IMG/VR virus record: IMGVR_UViG_3300031595_000006
Location: 1 to 43,427 of that record
Source of the DNA: a virus
Direction: 5' to 3' (one strand)
DNA length: 43,427 nucleotides
The position numbers and the translations under genes were made by a program. The notes beneath the pieces were generated by a model. It was not told where the DNA came from. It saw only the letters and a program-made list of their open reading frames with translations, and did no database searches. This document shows, in pieces, positions 15,530 through 24,252 of the stretch (its first letter is position 1; each line of letters begins with the position of its first letter).

Positions 15530-15544
15530 GGTGTATTATCAACC
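15530..15544 (-). promoter_or_regulatory. Element F of dispersed family (no room for a promoter)
   Basis: GGTTGATAATACACC on the minus strand ends next to the ATG at 15529. A -35 use would place the -10 box inside the gene, so it cannot be that gene's promoter. The TGA of the upstream hub gene lies inside it. It is best read as a protein-binding site at a gene junction. Confidence 0.55.
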
Positions 15545-18043
15545 CACATTCACGGAAGCAAGCGTGAACGGCTTTTCGTCCACGCTCGGATTCCAGTTGG
15601 ATTCAATCGAGGCGTCGTATTCGGTCAGGGCGAGGGTTACGGTCGAAAAATCGTCGGAGAAGCCGACGCCCGTCACCATGTAATTGCCGATCGCCATCGG
15701 CCATAGTTGGCTATCCCACGTCCCAACCGATCCGATGAGTTCGTCCGCCGCGACTGCGAGAATGTTCGCGTCAACGGGAACGGTGATCGTTTTACCAAGG
15801 CGCGAGCTGTCGACATACGCCTTGAGCAACCGTTCGGCGCGGCGATAGTCACGGGTGAAATCCAGCGACAGTGTGCCCGGCAAAACCTCTCCGTCCGTCG
15901 CCTGAAGATCGTAGCGGTCAAGGATCGGGCCGTTGACGGTCTGGTAATTCTGCTCCTCGGCCACAAAGACGACTTGCGCGCGATTGATGAGGTCGCGCTT
16001 GGCCTTCGCCGCCTGGTACGTGAACCCGCCGGCAATGATGCCGTCGTGAATGGTGAACGTCGGCGTCTTTGGCCGCGACGACGAAACCCACACCTTGCCG
16101 CCGCTCATCAGCACGTAACCGCGGTTCGCACTGAGCAGTCGCGGCAGCACGCTATACGGCTTTTCGTTCAGAATGATCGCGCCGTCGATGGTGTATCGCT
16201 TGATAAGCGTGCCATCTGCGCAGCCGACCAGTTCATCGTCATATGTGGCTGCGTCTGCTACGCGGTCCCAATCGATCTTGTCTTTCGGGATACGACCGCC
16301 GAATTCGCGCGTCAGATACCACGCCTGCACGAGAGAGGCGTTATTGGACCACTTCCACGTCGTTTCGTCGTCAAGCAGTTGCTGCGGATCGCGCGGGTCA
16401 TAGACCTTGACCCCGTCCACCGACAGGTACGGATCGGGGCGCGCAACCTGTCCCCACAGGGCGTTGAATGCATCTTGCGTCGAGCCGCCGAAATTGTACT
16501 CGCCGACATACGTGGCAATTCCGCGCTGGCGGAAAATCGTGGTCGACGATCCGGTGTAAAGCGTGAAACTAGCCACAAAGATCGAATGCGTGCCGGCGTC
16601 CCCGTTCTGCTCCTCGATGCTGACTTCGTAATAGCGATACGCTGTGGAGTTGCTGAATGTGCCGGTAAAAGCCGCGTTCGCCGAATAGCTAGCGGCTACG
16701 CTGACGTAAAGGTCGGTCCACGTCGAGTTGTCGTTCGAAGCCCTCAAACGGACGATAACACTTGCACTGGATAAGGCGGCGTCGGTTGGCGCTGTCACAC
16801 AGAAGCCGGTAGCCGTCACCGAATGCCCGGAGCCGAGGTCAGCGCCAACTACTGCGGTCAGATTTCCGGTGCCTTCGTAGGACGCGCTTTGCAGCGCGAC
16901 TTTGATCGTTTCGTTGAGCGCCGCAGCACCATTGGTCATCGTACCGATGACGGAAGCGTTGGCGAACGAAACTAGCGAGAGGCTGACGTTCGGATACCGC
17001 GCCAAAATGAGCGGGTCGGCGTCTTGATCGACAGCACCGAATCGCAGCGACACCCGCATGTTGCCGGGATAGTTCGGCTGTCCGGGTGAAGACAGTGGCG
17101 TTTGAATCGAGTTCGGCGCCAGGTCCGAAAATAGAAGCGTGTCGGTGCCAATGGTGATGCTGCGAACGGCGGAAATTTCTCCGTCATTAATCAAAATGCC
17201 GTGCGTCAGATACGGCGGCGTCACCTGTTCGAAAAAGAGCGCGCCGCCAACGTAGGCATTACCAACGATGATGCGCTTATACGGAAGCGACTGGCGTTCG
17301 GTGACCTGCACCGACGCTTGCGTACTCTGACCGCCGAGGACGCCGCTGCTACCGCTGGATAGCGACGAATCGCTACCAAGAGATCCCAAGCCTGTGTGCG
17401 GCTGGAGGAATGATGCCGCGAGCGAGAAGCCGACAGAGAGAACCGAAAGCGCCACGAAACCGACTGCACCAGCGACGAATGTAGACGCGCCAGTCACGCC
17501 GACCACCGCCAAGATGGCAACACCGATGGTGACCGGATCGTAATTCGCGGCGTAAGTCGGTGCGACGCCGCCCATCTTCATGGCGGGTCCGTGAACCGGC
17601 GGTTGTTCTGCGTCATTGAGCACCGACCACGCAATCGGCACGTTCTCGGCCTGCACCGTTGTAAAGCCGCGCTCGTTGCGGGCAACGAACCAGTCGCGCG
17701 CCCGGCAAATGGCGGTGGCCTGAACCGCCGCGCCTTCGGTGATCGTCCACACCAACCCCACGTCGCCGGGCTTCGCCCATCGCGGGTCGATACGCTTCCA
17801 GCCGTGCCGACGCGCTGCGCCTTGGAGCAATCCCTGCATCCCGCCGTTGGCGGAGATGTAACGCAGCGCGCCGAAGCGGGAGTGATACCGGCCCCTATAC
17901 GCAGCGACCGGGTCGTATCCCAACGCATCCTTGACGATGTCCGCAGCCCACAGCGCGCAATCGTCCACGCCCCAACGCATGACCGATCGCCCGGCGCGAT
18001 CCATGCCGGCCAAAACTGCTTTCTCTAAGGCGGCTCGCGTCAA
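15539..18043 (-). CDS. Tail tip/central hub protein with N-terminal DUF6950 (NlpC/P60-like) domain
   Basis: About 834 aa from TTG 18043 (AGTGGA 7 nt upstream, overlapping the previous stop); a longer frame to 18139 would overlap the upstream gene. Residues 1-130 match DUF6950 (RWGVDDCALWAADIV, RYHSRFGALRYI, KPGDVGLVW), related to NlpC/P60 Cys peptidases. A hydrophobic stretch near residues 165-215 is typical of J-like hub proteins. Later parts (KRIIVGNAYVGGALF, RQRGIATYVGEYNFGG, DPQQLLDDETTW) fit the hub fold. It would form the tail tip that contacts the cell wall. The usual catalytic His after the Cys is not evident. Confidence 0.85.
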   Translation of the reverse strand: MTRAALEKAVLAGMDRAGRSVMRWGVDDCALWAADIVKDALGYDPVAAYRGRYHSRFGALRYISANGGMQGLLQGAARRHGWKRIDPRWAKPGDVGLVWTITEGAAVQATAICRARDWFVARNERGFTTVQAENVPIAWSVLNDAEQPPVHGPAMKMGGVAPTYAANYDPVTIGVAILAVVGVTGASTFVAGAVGFVALSVLSVGFSLAASFLQPHTGLGSLGSDSSLSSGSSGVLGGQSTQASVQVTERQSLPYKRIIVGNAYVGGALFFEQVTPPYLTHGILINDGEISAVRSITIGTDTLLFSDLAPNSIQTPLSSPGQPNYPGNMRVSLRFGAVDQDADPLILARYPNVSLSLVSFANASVIGTMTNGAAALNETIKVALQSASYEGTGNLTAVVGADLGSGHSVTATGFCVTAPTDAALSSASVIVRLRASNDNSTWTDLYVSVAASYSANAAFTGTFSNSTAYRYYEVSIEEQNGDAGTHSIFVASFTLYTGSSTTIFRQRGIATYVGEYNFGGSTQDAFNALWGQVARPDPYLSVDGVKVYDPRDPQQLLDDETTWKWSNNASLVQAWYLTREFGGRIPKDKIDWDRVADAATYDDELVGCADGTLIKRYTIDGAIILNEKPYSVLPRLLSANRGYVLMSGGKVWVSSSRPKTPTFTIHDGIIAGGFTYQAAKAKRDLINRAQVVFVAEEQNYQTVNGPILDRYDLQATDGEVLPGTLSLDFTRDYRRAERLLKAYVDSSRLGKTITVPVDANILAVAADELIGSVGTWDSQLWPMAIGNYMVTGVGFSDDFSTVTLALTEYDASIESNWNPSVDEKPFTLASVNVG

Positions 18044-18597
18044 GTCGGGGTCCACTGCAAGTTTTGGTTCACCAATGCCGGAATCATGTCGAGGCCGGTA
18101 TCGCCCGGAAATTTCCAGTGCTGATTCTCCGGCGTCCACGCTTCCTCGACGGCGCGGTCGAGGATGTAAAAGCCTGTGTGCGCCACGATGTTGATGGTCG
18201 CGGTGCCATCGTCGGCGAGCACGAACGATTGCGTATCGAGTTCGGAGTCGACCAACTGCACCGGATCGGCGACGATATTGCCGTTGTCATCCAAGCAGCC
18301 GAGCCACACGAGGCCAGCGCGGTTGTGAACGTCGTCTGCCAACTTGGCCAGAATGTCGGCGTCAACGCCGCTAAGCGCGAACGTGATGTCCTGCGCTTCG
18401 ATCTGGCTCGACTGCTTGACCGGCGTCACGCTGCCGAGTGGCCCGACGCCTACCCAAGTGTGACCATTCCAGGTCAGCGAACCGACGTTCGAGCAGAAAT
18501 AGCCGGTGCCGCTCGGGTGATCGACTTCAACGAACAGGACGCGCGGTGCGCCTTGCTTCAACGCCTGCGCCATACGCTCGGTGACGGGACGACTCAC
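18040..18597 (-). CDS. Tail assembly/baseplate-hub associated protein
   Basis: 185 aa, GTG start overlapping the previous stop (GTGA). The pattern QIEAQDITFALSGVDADILAKL, then VWLGCLDDNGNIVADPVQLVD and DTQSFVLADDGTATINI, is seen in tail proteins located between the distal tail protein and the hub in siphoviruses. The beta-rich sequence suggests a structural role at the tail tip. No enzymatic motif is visible. Confidence 0.7.
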   Translation of the reverse strand: MSRPVTERMAQALKQGAPRVLFVEVDHPSGTGYFCSNVGSLTWNGHTWVGVGPLGSVTPVKQSSQIEAQDITFALSGVDADILAKLADDVHNRAGLVWLGCLDDNGNIVADPVQLVDSELDTQSFVLADDGTATINIVAHTGFYILDRAVEEAWTPENQHWKFPGDTGLDMIPALVNQNLQWTPT

Positions 18598-19328
18598 GGC
18601 ACCAAATCCAGCGCCTCGACGAGCGAAAAGGAAATCGACCCCATGAATCCGGCTGCAAATTCCATTTCGCCCGAGTCGTCCGTCGTCAGCCGAAACACCG
18701 ACGCCGCGGTGCGTAACGAAACCGTGTCGCCGACCGACACGCCGGCGCGCAAAGGGGGTTCAATCTGAATACCGATCTGACCGGATGCGTCCGTATTGCC
18801 ACCGATCATCGCGTGGTAGCGGTGCGGAAAACCGGCCGGCACTCCGTTCGGCTTGATCTCCAGCGGATCGCCGCGGCGCAGCGCATTGACCACGGAGGCC
18901 GGAAAGCCTTTCAAGACCAGATAGCGGCTGCCCTTGGCGGCGACCTGCGCGACGTAGACCGTCGGCGGCATCAGCCCATCGACGAAGCCTGTGCTGTCCG
19001 AAAAGAGCGTGCCGTCGCTGAACCGGCTGCTTGCAGGTGCTGTGTTGCGATTGTACCAGCAGTCCAACTTGGTCGGGTCGGCAAAGCGCAACAGTCCGGC
19101 GCGACCGCGCAATCGCGAAAAGAACGCCTCGGCGTCTTGCCGATTGGGATCCTGCAGCGGCGCCGTGGTCATGTCGACCATCCACAACTGCGCGTGCGGA
19201 CCCTTGATGCTTACCGCGCCTTGCCACGGGCGATTGGCAACCTGCGACATTGAGCGCAGCCGATACTTACCGGGGACGGCAAGTCCCCAATCGTACCAGG
19301 CGGCGGGAAAGTCGTAGATCGTGGTCAT
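18594..19328 (-). CDS. Distal tail / tail-tip structural protein
   Basis: 244 aa, ATG two bases after the tape measure stop. It begins IYDFPAAWYDWGLAVPGKY and has RFADPTKLDCWYN and EIKPNGVPAGFPH. The order tape measure, this protein, 185-aa protein, hub is that of siphovirus tail tips, where the first gene after the tape measure usually encodes the distal tail protein. Assignment rests on position and overall beta-rich composition. Confidence 0.65.
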   Translation of the reverse strand: MTTIYDFPAAWYDWGLAVPGKYRLRSMSQVANRPWQGAVSIKGPHAQLWMVDMTTAPLQDPNRQDAEAFFSRLRGRAGLLRFADPTKLDCWYNRNTAPASSRFSDGTLFSDSTGFVDGLMPPTVYVAQVAAKGSRYLVLKGFPASVVNALRRGDPLEIKPNGVPAGFPHRYHAMIGGNTDASGQIGIQIEPPLRAGVSVGDTVSLRTAASVFRLTTDDSGEMEFAAGFMGSISFSLVEALDLVP

Positions 19329-19330
19329 CG

Positions 19331-21823
19331 CTACCGTTTCGGCGGCAAGTAATTGCCGGGCGAGTTCTGGCTAAGCTTCTGGACAGCGGCGACGGTCTTT
19401 TGCTGCGTGTCAGCCGCGCTCTGTGCGATCTGCTGACGCAACCGCGCCTCGACGTTCGGGTCGGCGTTGTTGAACACGTACTGCGGGGCGACGTTGACCA
19501 CGGTCGGTTGGCTGCCGCTTGATGTGGCGACGCCGAGCTTGCCGTTCTTGGTGCGAGTAAGCGGCATGACCGCTTCCGGGCCAGCCTCGCCCATCAAACC
19601 AGCACCGTCCGCGAACTTCATCGGGCCGTTACCGGCGGAGAACAGCGTCGGGCTGCTGACGATCTGACCGGAATAGGCGCTGATACCGCGACCGGCGAAC
19701 ACATTGCCGTTGGCGGAAGCCCATTGAAAATTGCCAGCGTCACCGGTTGCGCCTTGGAAGCCGGTGCCGGAACCGCTGCCACCAATTCCGAGCAACCCAA
19801 GCAAGCCGCCGCCACCGCCGAAGGCTTTGCCCCACAGATTATCGATCGCCATGTTCATCAACTTGTCGGCGATCTTGTTCAGCGCATTGGAGCCGGCCGT
19901 CTCAAACGCTTGCCACGCCGTCGCGCCCGCCTGCAGTTGGGTCCGCATGTCGGTCGCGAAGCCGTGCAGCGCGTCTTGGGCGGTGTTAGCCAGGCCGGCG
20001 AACGCATTATTCAGACGGATCGCCTGCGCTTCCGAACTGGCCAATGCGGCAGGAACATCGTTTCCGTACAGACCCTTTAACTGCTGTGCGATCTGCACGT
20101 CTTCCGGCGTTAGAAACGCGGTCTGCCTGCCAAAATTGATGCTCGAATTGACGTTCGCACGCTCCGCTGCCTGCGCCTGCTTGCCCATTGCATCGGCAGA
20201 CGCCAGCAAATCGGCGGTCTGCTGTTGCGTCAGAGGATGGCCAAGGCGGATGTTCTCGTAGACCTTGGCCATCACCGCGGCATACGAGGCTGCCTTACCC
20301 GTCGCCATGTCGACCGTGGCGGCCTGGATGGTGTAGGAGTCGGCCGACTTGTCGATCGCCGTGATGCCGAGCTGCGTTTCGTAAGTGTATTTCTGGATCG
20401 CGGCGACCTGCGCGCCAGTCAGTCCGGCGCCTTGCTGTTGCGCCTTGGCGACCTGGTCCATTTTCTGCGTGACCATGTCGGAGATGGTCGCGAGCGGGCC
20501 AAGCGCACCAACGTAAAGGCCGATCTGCTGGATCGCCGCGTCGAGATTGACGGCGCTTACGGCGCGATTAAAATTATTGATCGCTTCCGTACTACCCTGC
20601 GTACCGAATGCGTTGTTCGCGTTTTCGGCATCAAGTTTCTTGAGGGACGCGGTTAGCTTGTCGGCAACCGTGGCACCGGAGCCGAGTGCGGAGACAAGCG
20701 CAGCGGCTTGAGCGGCGGTAACTTGCGCAGTAGGTCCAGGCGCAGGCGCATCCAATCCACTCGTAGCGGGCGGATACGCCGGCACCGGCCCGACCATGTC
20801 GTTGATCTTCGACGCGGCGGTCGGCGCGTGGACGTTGTTCATGCCGGGGATTGCGCTCGCCATGCGGAAGGCGTTTGCAATCGCCGTAAAGACCCCGTTA
20901 CCGGACCACTCCTTCAGCGTGCGCGAAATATCGAGCAACGTATCGTAGAACTGCTTCTCATCCTCCAGCACTTCCGACGTAAATATCGACGCAAAGTTAT
21001 TCTTGGCGAGAGTCGACGCTTCGTCGATTTCGATTTTCAAATCGTTCCATTGCTGGACCTGCTGCTGCGTCAGGATGTCAGCCTGATTAAGTCCATCCAC
21101 CAGCCCATTCATGCCGCCAGCCGTAGCGGTCGAGTCGAGCACGCGACCGACAGCAATGCCGTTGCGACCGCCGCTCGCCGAGCGGGCAATTATGTTTTTC
21201 TGTTCCTGGTCGGCGTTATGATATGCCTGCGCAAGCAAATTCCACGCAGTCGTCGTGTCCTTGGTCGCGGACAACTGACTGACAAGCGTCGGACTGATCT
21301 TGCTCAGTTCGGTGTAGAGCGGGCCGGTGCCCTGTCGCAACTGCTCAACCGACACGGTGAACATGTCCAGGCTTTGCGTCATCATCTCCGACGAAATGCC
21401 GACGCGGTCGCCTGCGATCTGCAACCCCTGCAGTTGCGTGGTCGTGATGCCGGCAGTATCGGCGATATTCGTCAGACTTTGGGCGAGTTCGCCCATCCGG
21501 TTAGCGGACTCGATCATCTTGTCGATCGCAACGACGATGGCACCGACACCGGCTGCGGCAGCAATTCCCTCCGGTCCCATGACCGTCAGCAGCGAACCCA
21601 TGATGCCGAAGTTACTGGCCATGCCCGTGGCGCGCGCTTCCAATACGCCAAGGACTTCAGACATTTTGCCAAGGTCGCGCTCGGCAACACTCGACGCACT
21701 ACCGCCCATCTTGGTCGCGGCGGACTCGGCCTTGCCTGCGGACGCGGCAAACTTATCCAAGTCAACCGTCGCCTTTTGGGCGCCGGATGAGTCGATGACG
21801 ATTCCGAGTGTCGCGTCGCTCAT
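19331..21823 (-). CDS. Tail tape measure protein
   Basis: 830 aa. The N-terminus (MSDATLGIVIDSSGAQKATVDLDKF) is typical of tape measure proteins, followed by long helices and Ala-rich hydrophobic stretches (for example VMGPEGIAAAAGVGAIVVAI and the Gly-rich GKAFGGGGGLLGLLGIGGSG). The C-terminal part has the usual AFADGAGLMGEAGPEAVMPL-like element (FADGAGLMGEAGPEAVMPL). It sets tail length and may aid DNA entry; at about 1.5 angstrom per residue the tail would be near 125 nm. ATG overlaps the stop of the T-like frame (ATGA). Confidence 0.95.
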   Translation of the reverse strand: MSDATLGIVIDSSGAQKATVDLDKFAASAGKAESAATKMGGSASSVAERDLGKMSEVLGVLEARATGMASNFGIMGSLLTVMGPEGIAAAAGVGAIVVAIDKMIESANRMGELAQSLTNIADTAGITTTQLQGLQIAGDRVGISSEMMTQSLDMFTVSVEQLRQGTGPLYTELSKISPTLVSQLSATKDTTTAWNLLAQAYHNADQEQKNIIARSASGGRNGIAVGRVLDSTATAGGMNGLVDGLNQADILTQQQVQQWNDLKIEIDEASTLAKNNFASIFTSEVLEDEKQFYDTLLDISRTLKEWSGNGVFTAIANAFRMASAIPGMNNVHAPTAASKINDMVGPVPAYPPATSGLDAPAPGPTAQVTAAQAAALVSALGSGATVADKLTASLKKLDAENANNAFGTQGSTEAINNFNRAVSAVNLDAAIQQIGLYVGALGPLATISDMVTQKMDQVAKAQQQGAGLTGAQVAAIQKYTYETQLGITAIDKSADSYTIQAATVDMATGKAASYAAVMAKVYENIRLGHPLTQQQTADLLASADAMGKQAQAAERANVNSSINFGRQTAFLTPEDVQIAQQLKGLYGNDVPAALASSEAQAIRLNNAFAGLANTAQDALHGFATDMRTQLQAGATAWQAFETAGSNALNKIADKLMNMAIDNLWGKAFGGGGGLLGLLGIGGSGSGTGFQGATGDAGNFQWASANGNVFAGRGISAYSGQIVSSPTLFSAGNGPMKFADGAGLMGEAGPEAVMPLTRTKNGKLGVATSSGSQPTVVNVAPQYVFNNADPNVEARLRQQIAQSAADTQQKTVAAVQKLSQNSPGNYLPPKR

Positions 21824-22142
21824 GTGCGGCTAAACATCGACCTGAAAAGCGCGGGGGTGATTGGTTCGGGCGTCGGTTCTGGCGGACTGTTCAACATATC
21901 CAGCCGCTTGCTCTCCATGAGGTCGAGCAAGTCCAGTTCCCATGTGGCAAGCCGCTCGTTTCTCAGGCGGCACCAGGCGTCGATTTCGGTGTGGCTTATA
22001 GGAAGCGCGGAGTAGCCGTTGCCGGAACGGCCGCGACGTTCAATTTGCCAGAACGCTCGCCATACCCTCTCGGCCGCTGCGGGTATCCGCGAATGCCGTT
22101 GCTCTATTGCTCGGCAGAGGGCGCGACCGAGCCTTTGGTAAA
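21820..22142 (-). CDS. T-like tail chaperone frame, reached by -1 frameshift from the G-like gene
   Basis: An open frame of 106 codons ends at 21820, overlapping the tape measure ATG. It begins FYQRLGRALCRAIEQRH and continues with ISHTEIDAWCRLRNERLATW and ELDLLDLMESKRLD, a credible protein. It has no ATG, GTG or TTG between the last upstream stop (about 22190) and codon 71 of the frame, so it cannot be started independently at full length. It lies -1 relative to the upstream G-like gene and overlaps its end, exactly as in lambda G/GT. The fusion would be about 233 aa and would load the tape measure for tail assembly. Confidence 0.8.
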
Positions 22143-22520
22143 AGCCGCGCGGTTCTCGGCCTTGGCACGCACCTGTTCCAGAATGAACGGGTATGCCTTG
22201 TAGACGGCGGCGACGTTATCGACCGTGCACTCCTTTTCCTCGCCACCGAACTTGGGGTTCGGCGTCCACGAAATCGTGGCGCGCGAGAGAACGGTGACGA
22301 TGTTCTTTTCAATGTCCGCGGCGCTCATGGGCGCGGCATCTTCGGCGGCGAGGCGGGCGTTGGTGATGTCGCGATATGCCGCTTTCTGCCGATCGCTGTC
22401 TGGACCGGCAACCCGGATCGTAAACCCGAGCGGGGTGCGACGATCCGGGCCTTTGATGTCGATATCGATTCCGGCTTCCTGCGTGGACGCGAGCGTATCA
22501 AACTCGGAGAGATCAACCAA
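22104..22520 (-). CDS. G-like tail assembly chaperone
   Basis: 138 aa, TTG start at 22520 after AGGTG; an in-frame stop just upstream excludes a longer form. The sequence (DLSEFDTLASTQEAG, FTIRVAGPDSDRQKAAYRD, NIVTVLSRATISW) has the DUF-type pattern of small proteins preceding the tape measure. It would coat the tape measure protein during tail assembly, in a low ratio with its frameshifted fusion. Confidence 0.8.
   Translation of the reverse strand: MVDLSEFDTLASTQEAGIDIDIKGPDRRTPLGFTIRVAGPDSDRQKAAYRDITNARLAAEDAAPMSAADIEKNIVTVLSRATISWTPNPKFGGEEKECTVDNVAAVYKAYPFILEQVRAKAENRAAFTKGSVAPSAEQ
22138..22144 (-). other. Candidate -1 frameshift site
   Basis: In the G frame the codons read GCT TTT ACC; the TTT can re-pair with TTT one base back. 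It is not a perfect X-XXY-YYZ heptamer (A-site ACC becomes TAC). It is the best slip point in the overlap between the last stop of the -1 frame and the G stop at 22104. Confidence 0.45.
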
Positions 22521-22535
22521 ACAACACCTGTGGGG

Positions 22536-22943
22536 TTAGAGCGTGACGCCGGTGTCCTGGATCGAGACGTGCAGGAGCGTGGTCGACTTCGCGATGCCGA
22601 CCTGGATCTTCTGCATCCCGGTCACGACGTCCGCCTCGGGACAAATTGCGCCGGGCGTGCCGGACAGGAAGTAGGGGACGCCGGCGGTCAGCGTGCCGCC
22701 GATGGTCGTGTCACCGCCCTTGACCACGGCGATGGGCTGACCGGAACTGGCGGAGTTGAGCGCGAAGCCGTCGACCTGGCGCGTGCCGGTGCCGTTCGAG
22801 TCGGACAGTTTGTAGGTGCTCGTCGCGGCGTCCTTGTAGACGGCCTGACCCTGCGTGATGGTGGCGCCGGCGACACCGGAGCGATCGACGTTCGCTCCGG
22901 TGCCCGCTGCTACGTTCGCGGCAGTGATTGCGATGTCCGCCAT
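22536..22943 (-). CDS. Small structural protein, decoration-like
   Basis: 135 aa from ATG 22943, two bases after the major tail protein stop; the longer frame is a shadow. Repetitive, Gly/Thr/Ala-rich beta sequence (GATITQGQAVYKDAATSTYKL, GDTTIGGTLTAGVPYFL) resembles DUF2190-like capsid or tail decoration proteins. Lying between the major tail protein and the chaperone, it may decorate the tail tube. Function inferred. Confidence 0.6.
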   Translation of the reverse strand: MADIAITAANVAAGTGANVDRSGVAGATITQGQAVYKDAATSTYKLSDSNGTGTRQVDGFALNSASSGQPIAVVKGGDTTIGGTLTAGVPYFLSGTPGAICPEADVVTGMQKIQVGIAKSTTLLHVSIQDTGVTL

Positions 22944-22945
22944 GG

Positions 22946-23419
22946 TTACGCCGCCGCCAGTTCTGCGATGTTGCTGTTGATCTCGACGGTGCTGTTGATG
23001 TTGCGCACCGTGTTCGGGCCGCCGCCGTTGTGGGTGTAGTCGGTCACGAGGCCGACGAAGAAATGCGTGGTGCCGTTGGTGCCCTGCGAGTCGTCCCACA
23101 CGACCTTGAACGCGTAGTTGTCCTTGGCGTCACGCGCCGCCTTGAGCGCCGCCTGACCGGCATCGCCATTGACGAACGAAAACACGTTCTTCATCTGGCC
23201 GGCGTTCTTCGTGCCCTTCTGCTTCAGGTCACGATCGCGATTGATGAGCGCCGTGGTGATGAGGTTCGCGGTATCGCCGAACGGGCCACAGGTTTCCCAA
23301 CCGTCGACCTCGACCCAACTCTGTCCGTTGAAGTCGGCGACAGCGAAATCGGCAGACTGCGTGGCCTTCACGCCGCCGATGTAGATTTTCGCCCCTGCGA
23401 CGGGGAAAAGATCGGACAT
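22946..23419 (-). CDS. Major tail (tube) protein
   Basis: 157 aa from ATG 23419, with GGAG 7 nt upstream. The pattern GAKIYIGG, FNGQSWVEVDGWETCGPFGD and QKGTKNAGQMKNVFSFVNGDAGQ, then NYAFKVVWDD and FVGLVTDYTHN, is that of siphovirus tail tube subunits. It would form the tube around the tape measure. Neighbours (tail terminator upstream, chaperones downstream) agree. Confidence 0.85.
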   Translation of the reverse strand: MSDLFPVAGAKIYIGGVKATQSADFAVADFNGQSWVEVDGWETCGPFGDTANLITTALINRDRDLKQKGTKNAGQMKNVFSFVNGDAGQAALKAARDAKDNYAFKVVWDDSQGTNGTTHFFVGLVTDYTHNGGGPNTVRNINSTVEINSNIAELAAA

Positions 23420-23466
23420 ATTCAACTCCGTCTAAGGGATCGCGCGCCATCACGGCGGGCTATGGG

Positions 23467-23494
23467 TTGACAATACACCATCCCGAGGCATAAT
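23467..23494 (+). promoter_or_regulatory. Promoter/operator G of dispersed family
   Basis: TTGACA at 23467-23472 in GGTTGACAATACACC, 16-bp spacer, CATAAT at 23489-23494, pointing to the + strand secreted-protein gene. A second CATAAT at 23528-23533 lies 6 nt before that gene's ATG with a weaker TTGCCG upstream, so two start points are possible. Confidence 0.65.
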
Positions 23495-23539
23495 GCAAGG
23501 GGGCTTGCCGCGCGCCCGGAAAATGGCCATAATGGGGGT

Positions 23540-23836
23540 ATGAAACGGTTTATTATCCTCTTGTGTCTGCTGAGCGCGCCGGCGTGGGCCGATGACCGGT
23601 CAACCTGCCTCATGGCTGCGGCGGCGCACCTTCCGGCGGTGCCGGGGCTTCAGATCACGTCCTCGCAGGCGCAAGAGCTGACCGTTCGGCCGCAGGATAA
23701 GAAAACCATCCGGTCGCAGTTCATCGTGACGATTGATTTCACCGCCGCGGCGCAGACCATGCAGTCGCAGTCGCTATGCACCCTCGCAGCGTGGGGCGTT
23801 CAGCGCCCCTTTATCGAGCCGTGGCCGCGCAGTTAG
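23540..23836 (+). CDS. Exported protein of unknown function (moron candidate)
   Basis: 98 aa with a clear signal peptide: MKRFIILLCLLSAPAWA, cleavage near AWA-DD. The mature part has two Cys (CLMAAAAHL and LCTLAAWGV) that may pair, and no domain I recognise. It is inserted on the + strand between the major tail protein and the tail terminator with its own promoter, the typical layout of a moron expressed from the prophage. It could alter the envelope or exclude other phages. It overlaps the convergent terminator gene by 4 bp. Confidence 0.7.
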   Translation: MKRFIILLCLLSAPAWADDRSTCLMAAAAHLPAVPGLQITSSQAQELTVRPQDKKTIRSQFIVTIDFTAAAQTMQSQSLCTLAAWGVQRPFIEPWPRS

Positions 23837-24252
23837 GGATACACCTTCCACGGGATGACCACGGGGATCTCGTCATACGCACCGGACACGATGTCACCTT
23901 GAACCATCGGCTCGTCGACGATGCGGAATTCGATTCCGGAGTAGGTCCACTTGGTGCCGAAGGCAAACGCGTTGCGGATGCTGTTGGCGAGGTCGGACGC
24001 GGCGCCAATGCCTTGGCCAATGGGCCAGCAAACCGTGGCGAGCAGAATGCCCATGCGGATCGGCTCGTGGCCGCCGCTGAGTCGACCCGAGACTGGCTGG
24101 TTCTTAGCCACCACGAGGCGGACGTAAGGATGTGTGCTGTCAGGCGTGAACGTCGTGTTCGGATACGATACCTGAGTGCCGCTCGGCAACGTGACCGTGC
24201 CGAACTGCGTAATCAGGCCGTCAACGATCTTGCCCTCAATGGACGTGCTCAT
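23833..24252 (-). CDS. Tail terminator protein (DUF4128 type)
   Basis: 139 aa. The pattern SIEGKIVDGLITQFG, YVRLVVAKNQP, RMGILLATVCWPIGQGIGAASDLANSIRNAF and EIPVVIPWKVYP matches phage tail terminator/completion proteins of the DUF4128 group. It would cap the finished tail tube and join it to the head. It lies between the gp10-like and major tail genes as expected. Confidence 0.82.
   Translation of the reverse strand: MSTSIEGKIVDGLITQFGTVTLPSGTQVSYPNTTFTPDSTHPYVRLVVAKNQPVSGRLSGGHEPIRMGILLATVCWPIGQGIGAASDLANSIRNAFAFGTKWTYSGIEFRIVDEPMVQGDIVSGAYDEIPVVIPWKVYP

Noticed and set aside
20708-21790. 360-codon + strand frame opposite the tape measure gene
   Set aside because: Low-complexity Arg-rich shadow; the tape measure gene on the minus strand explains the region.
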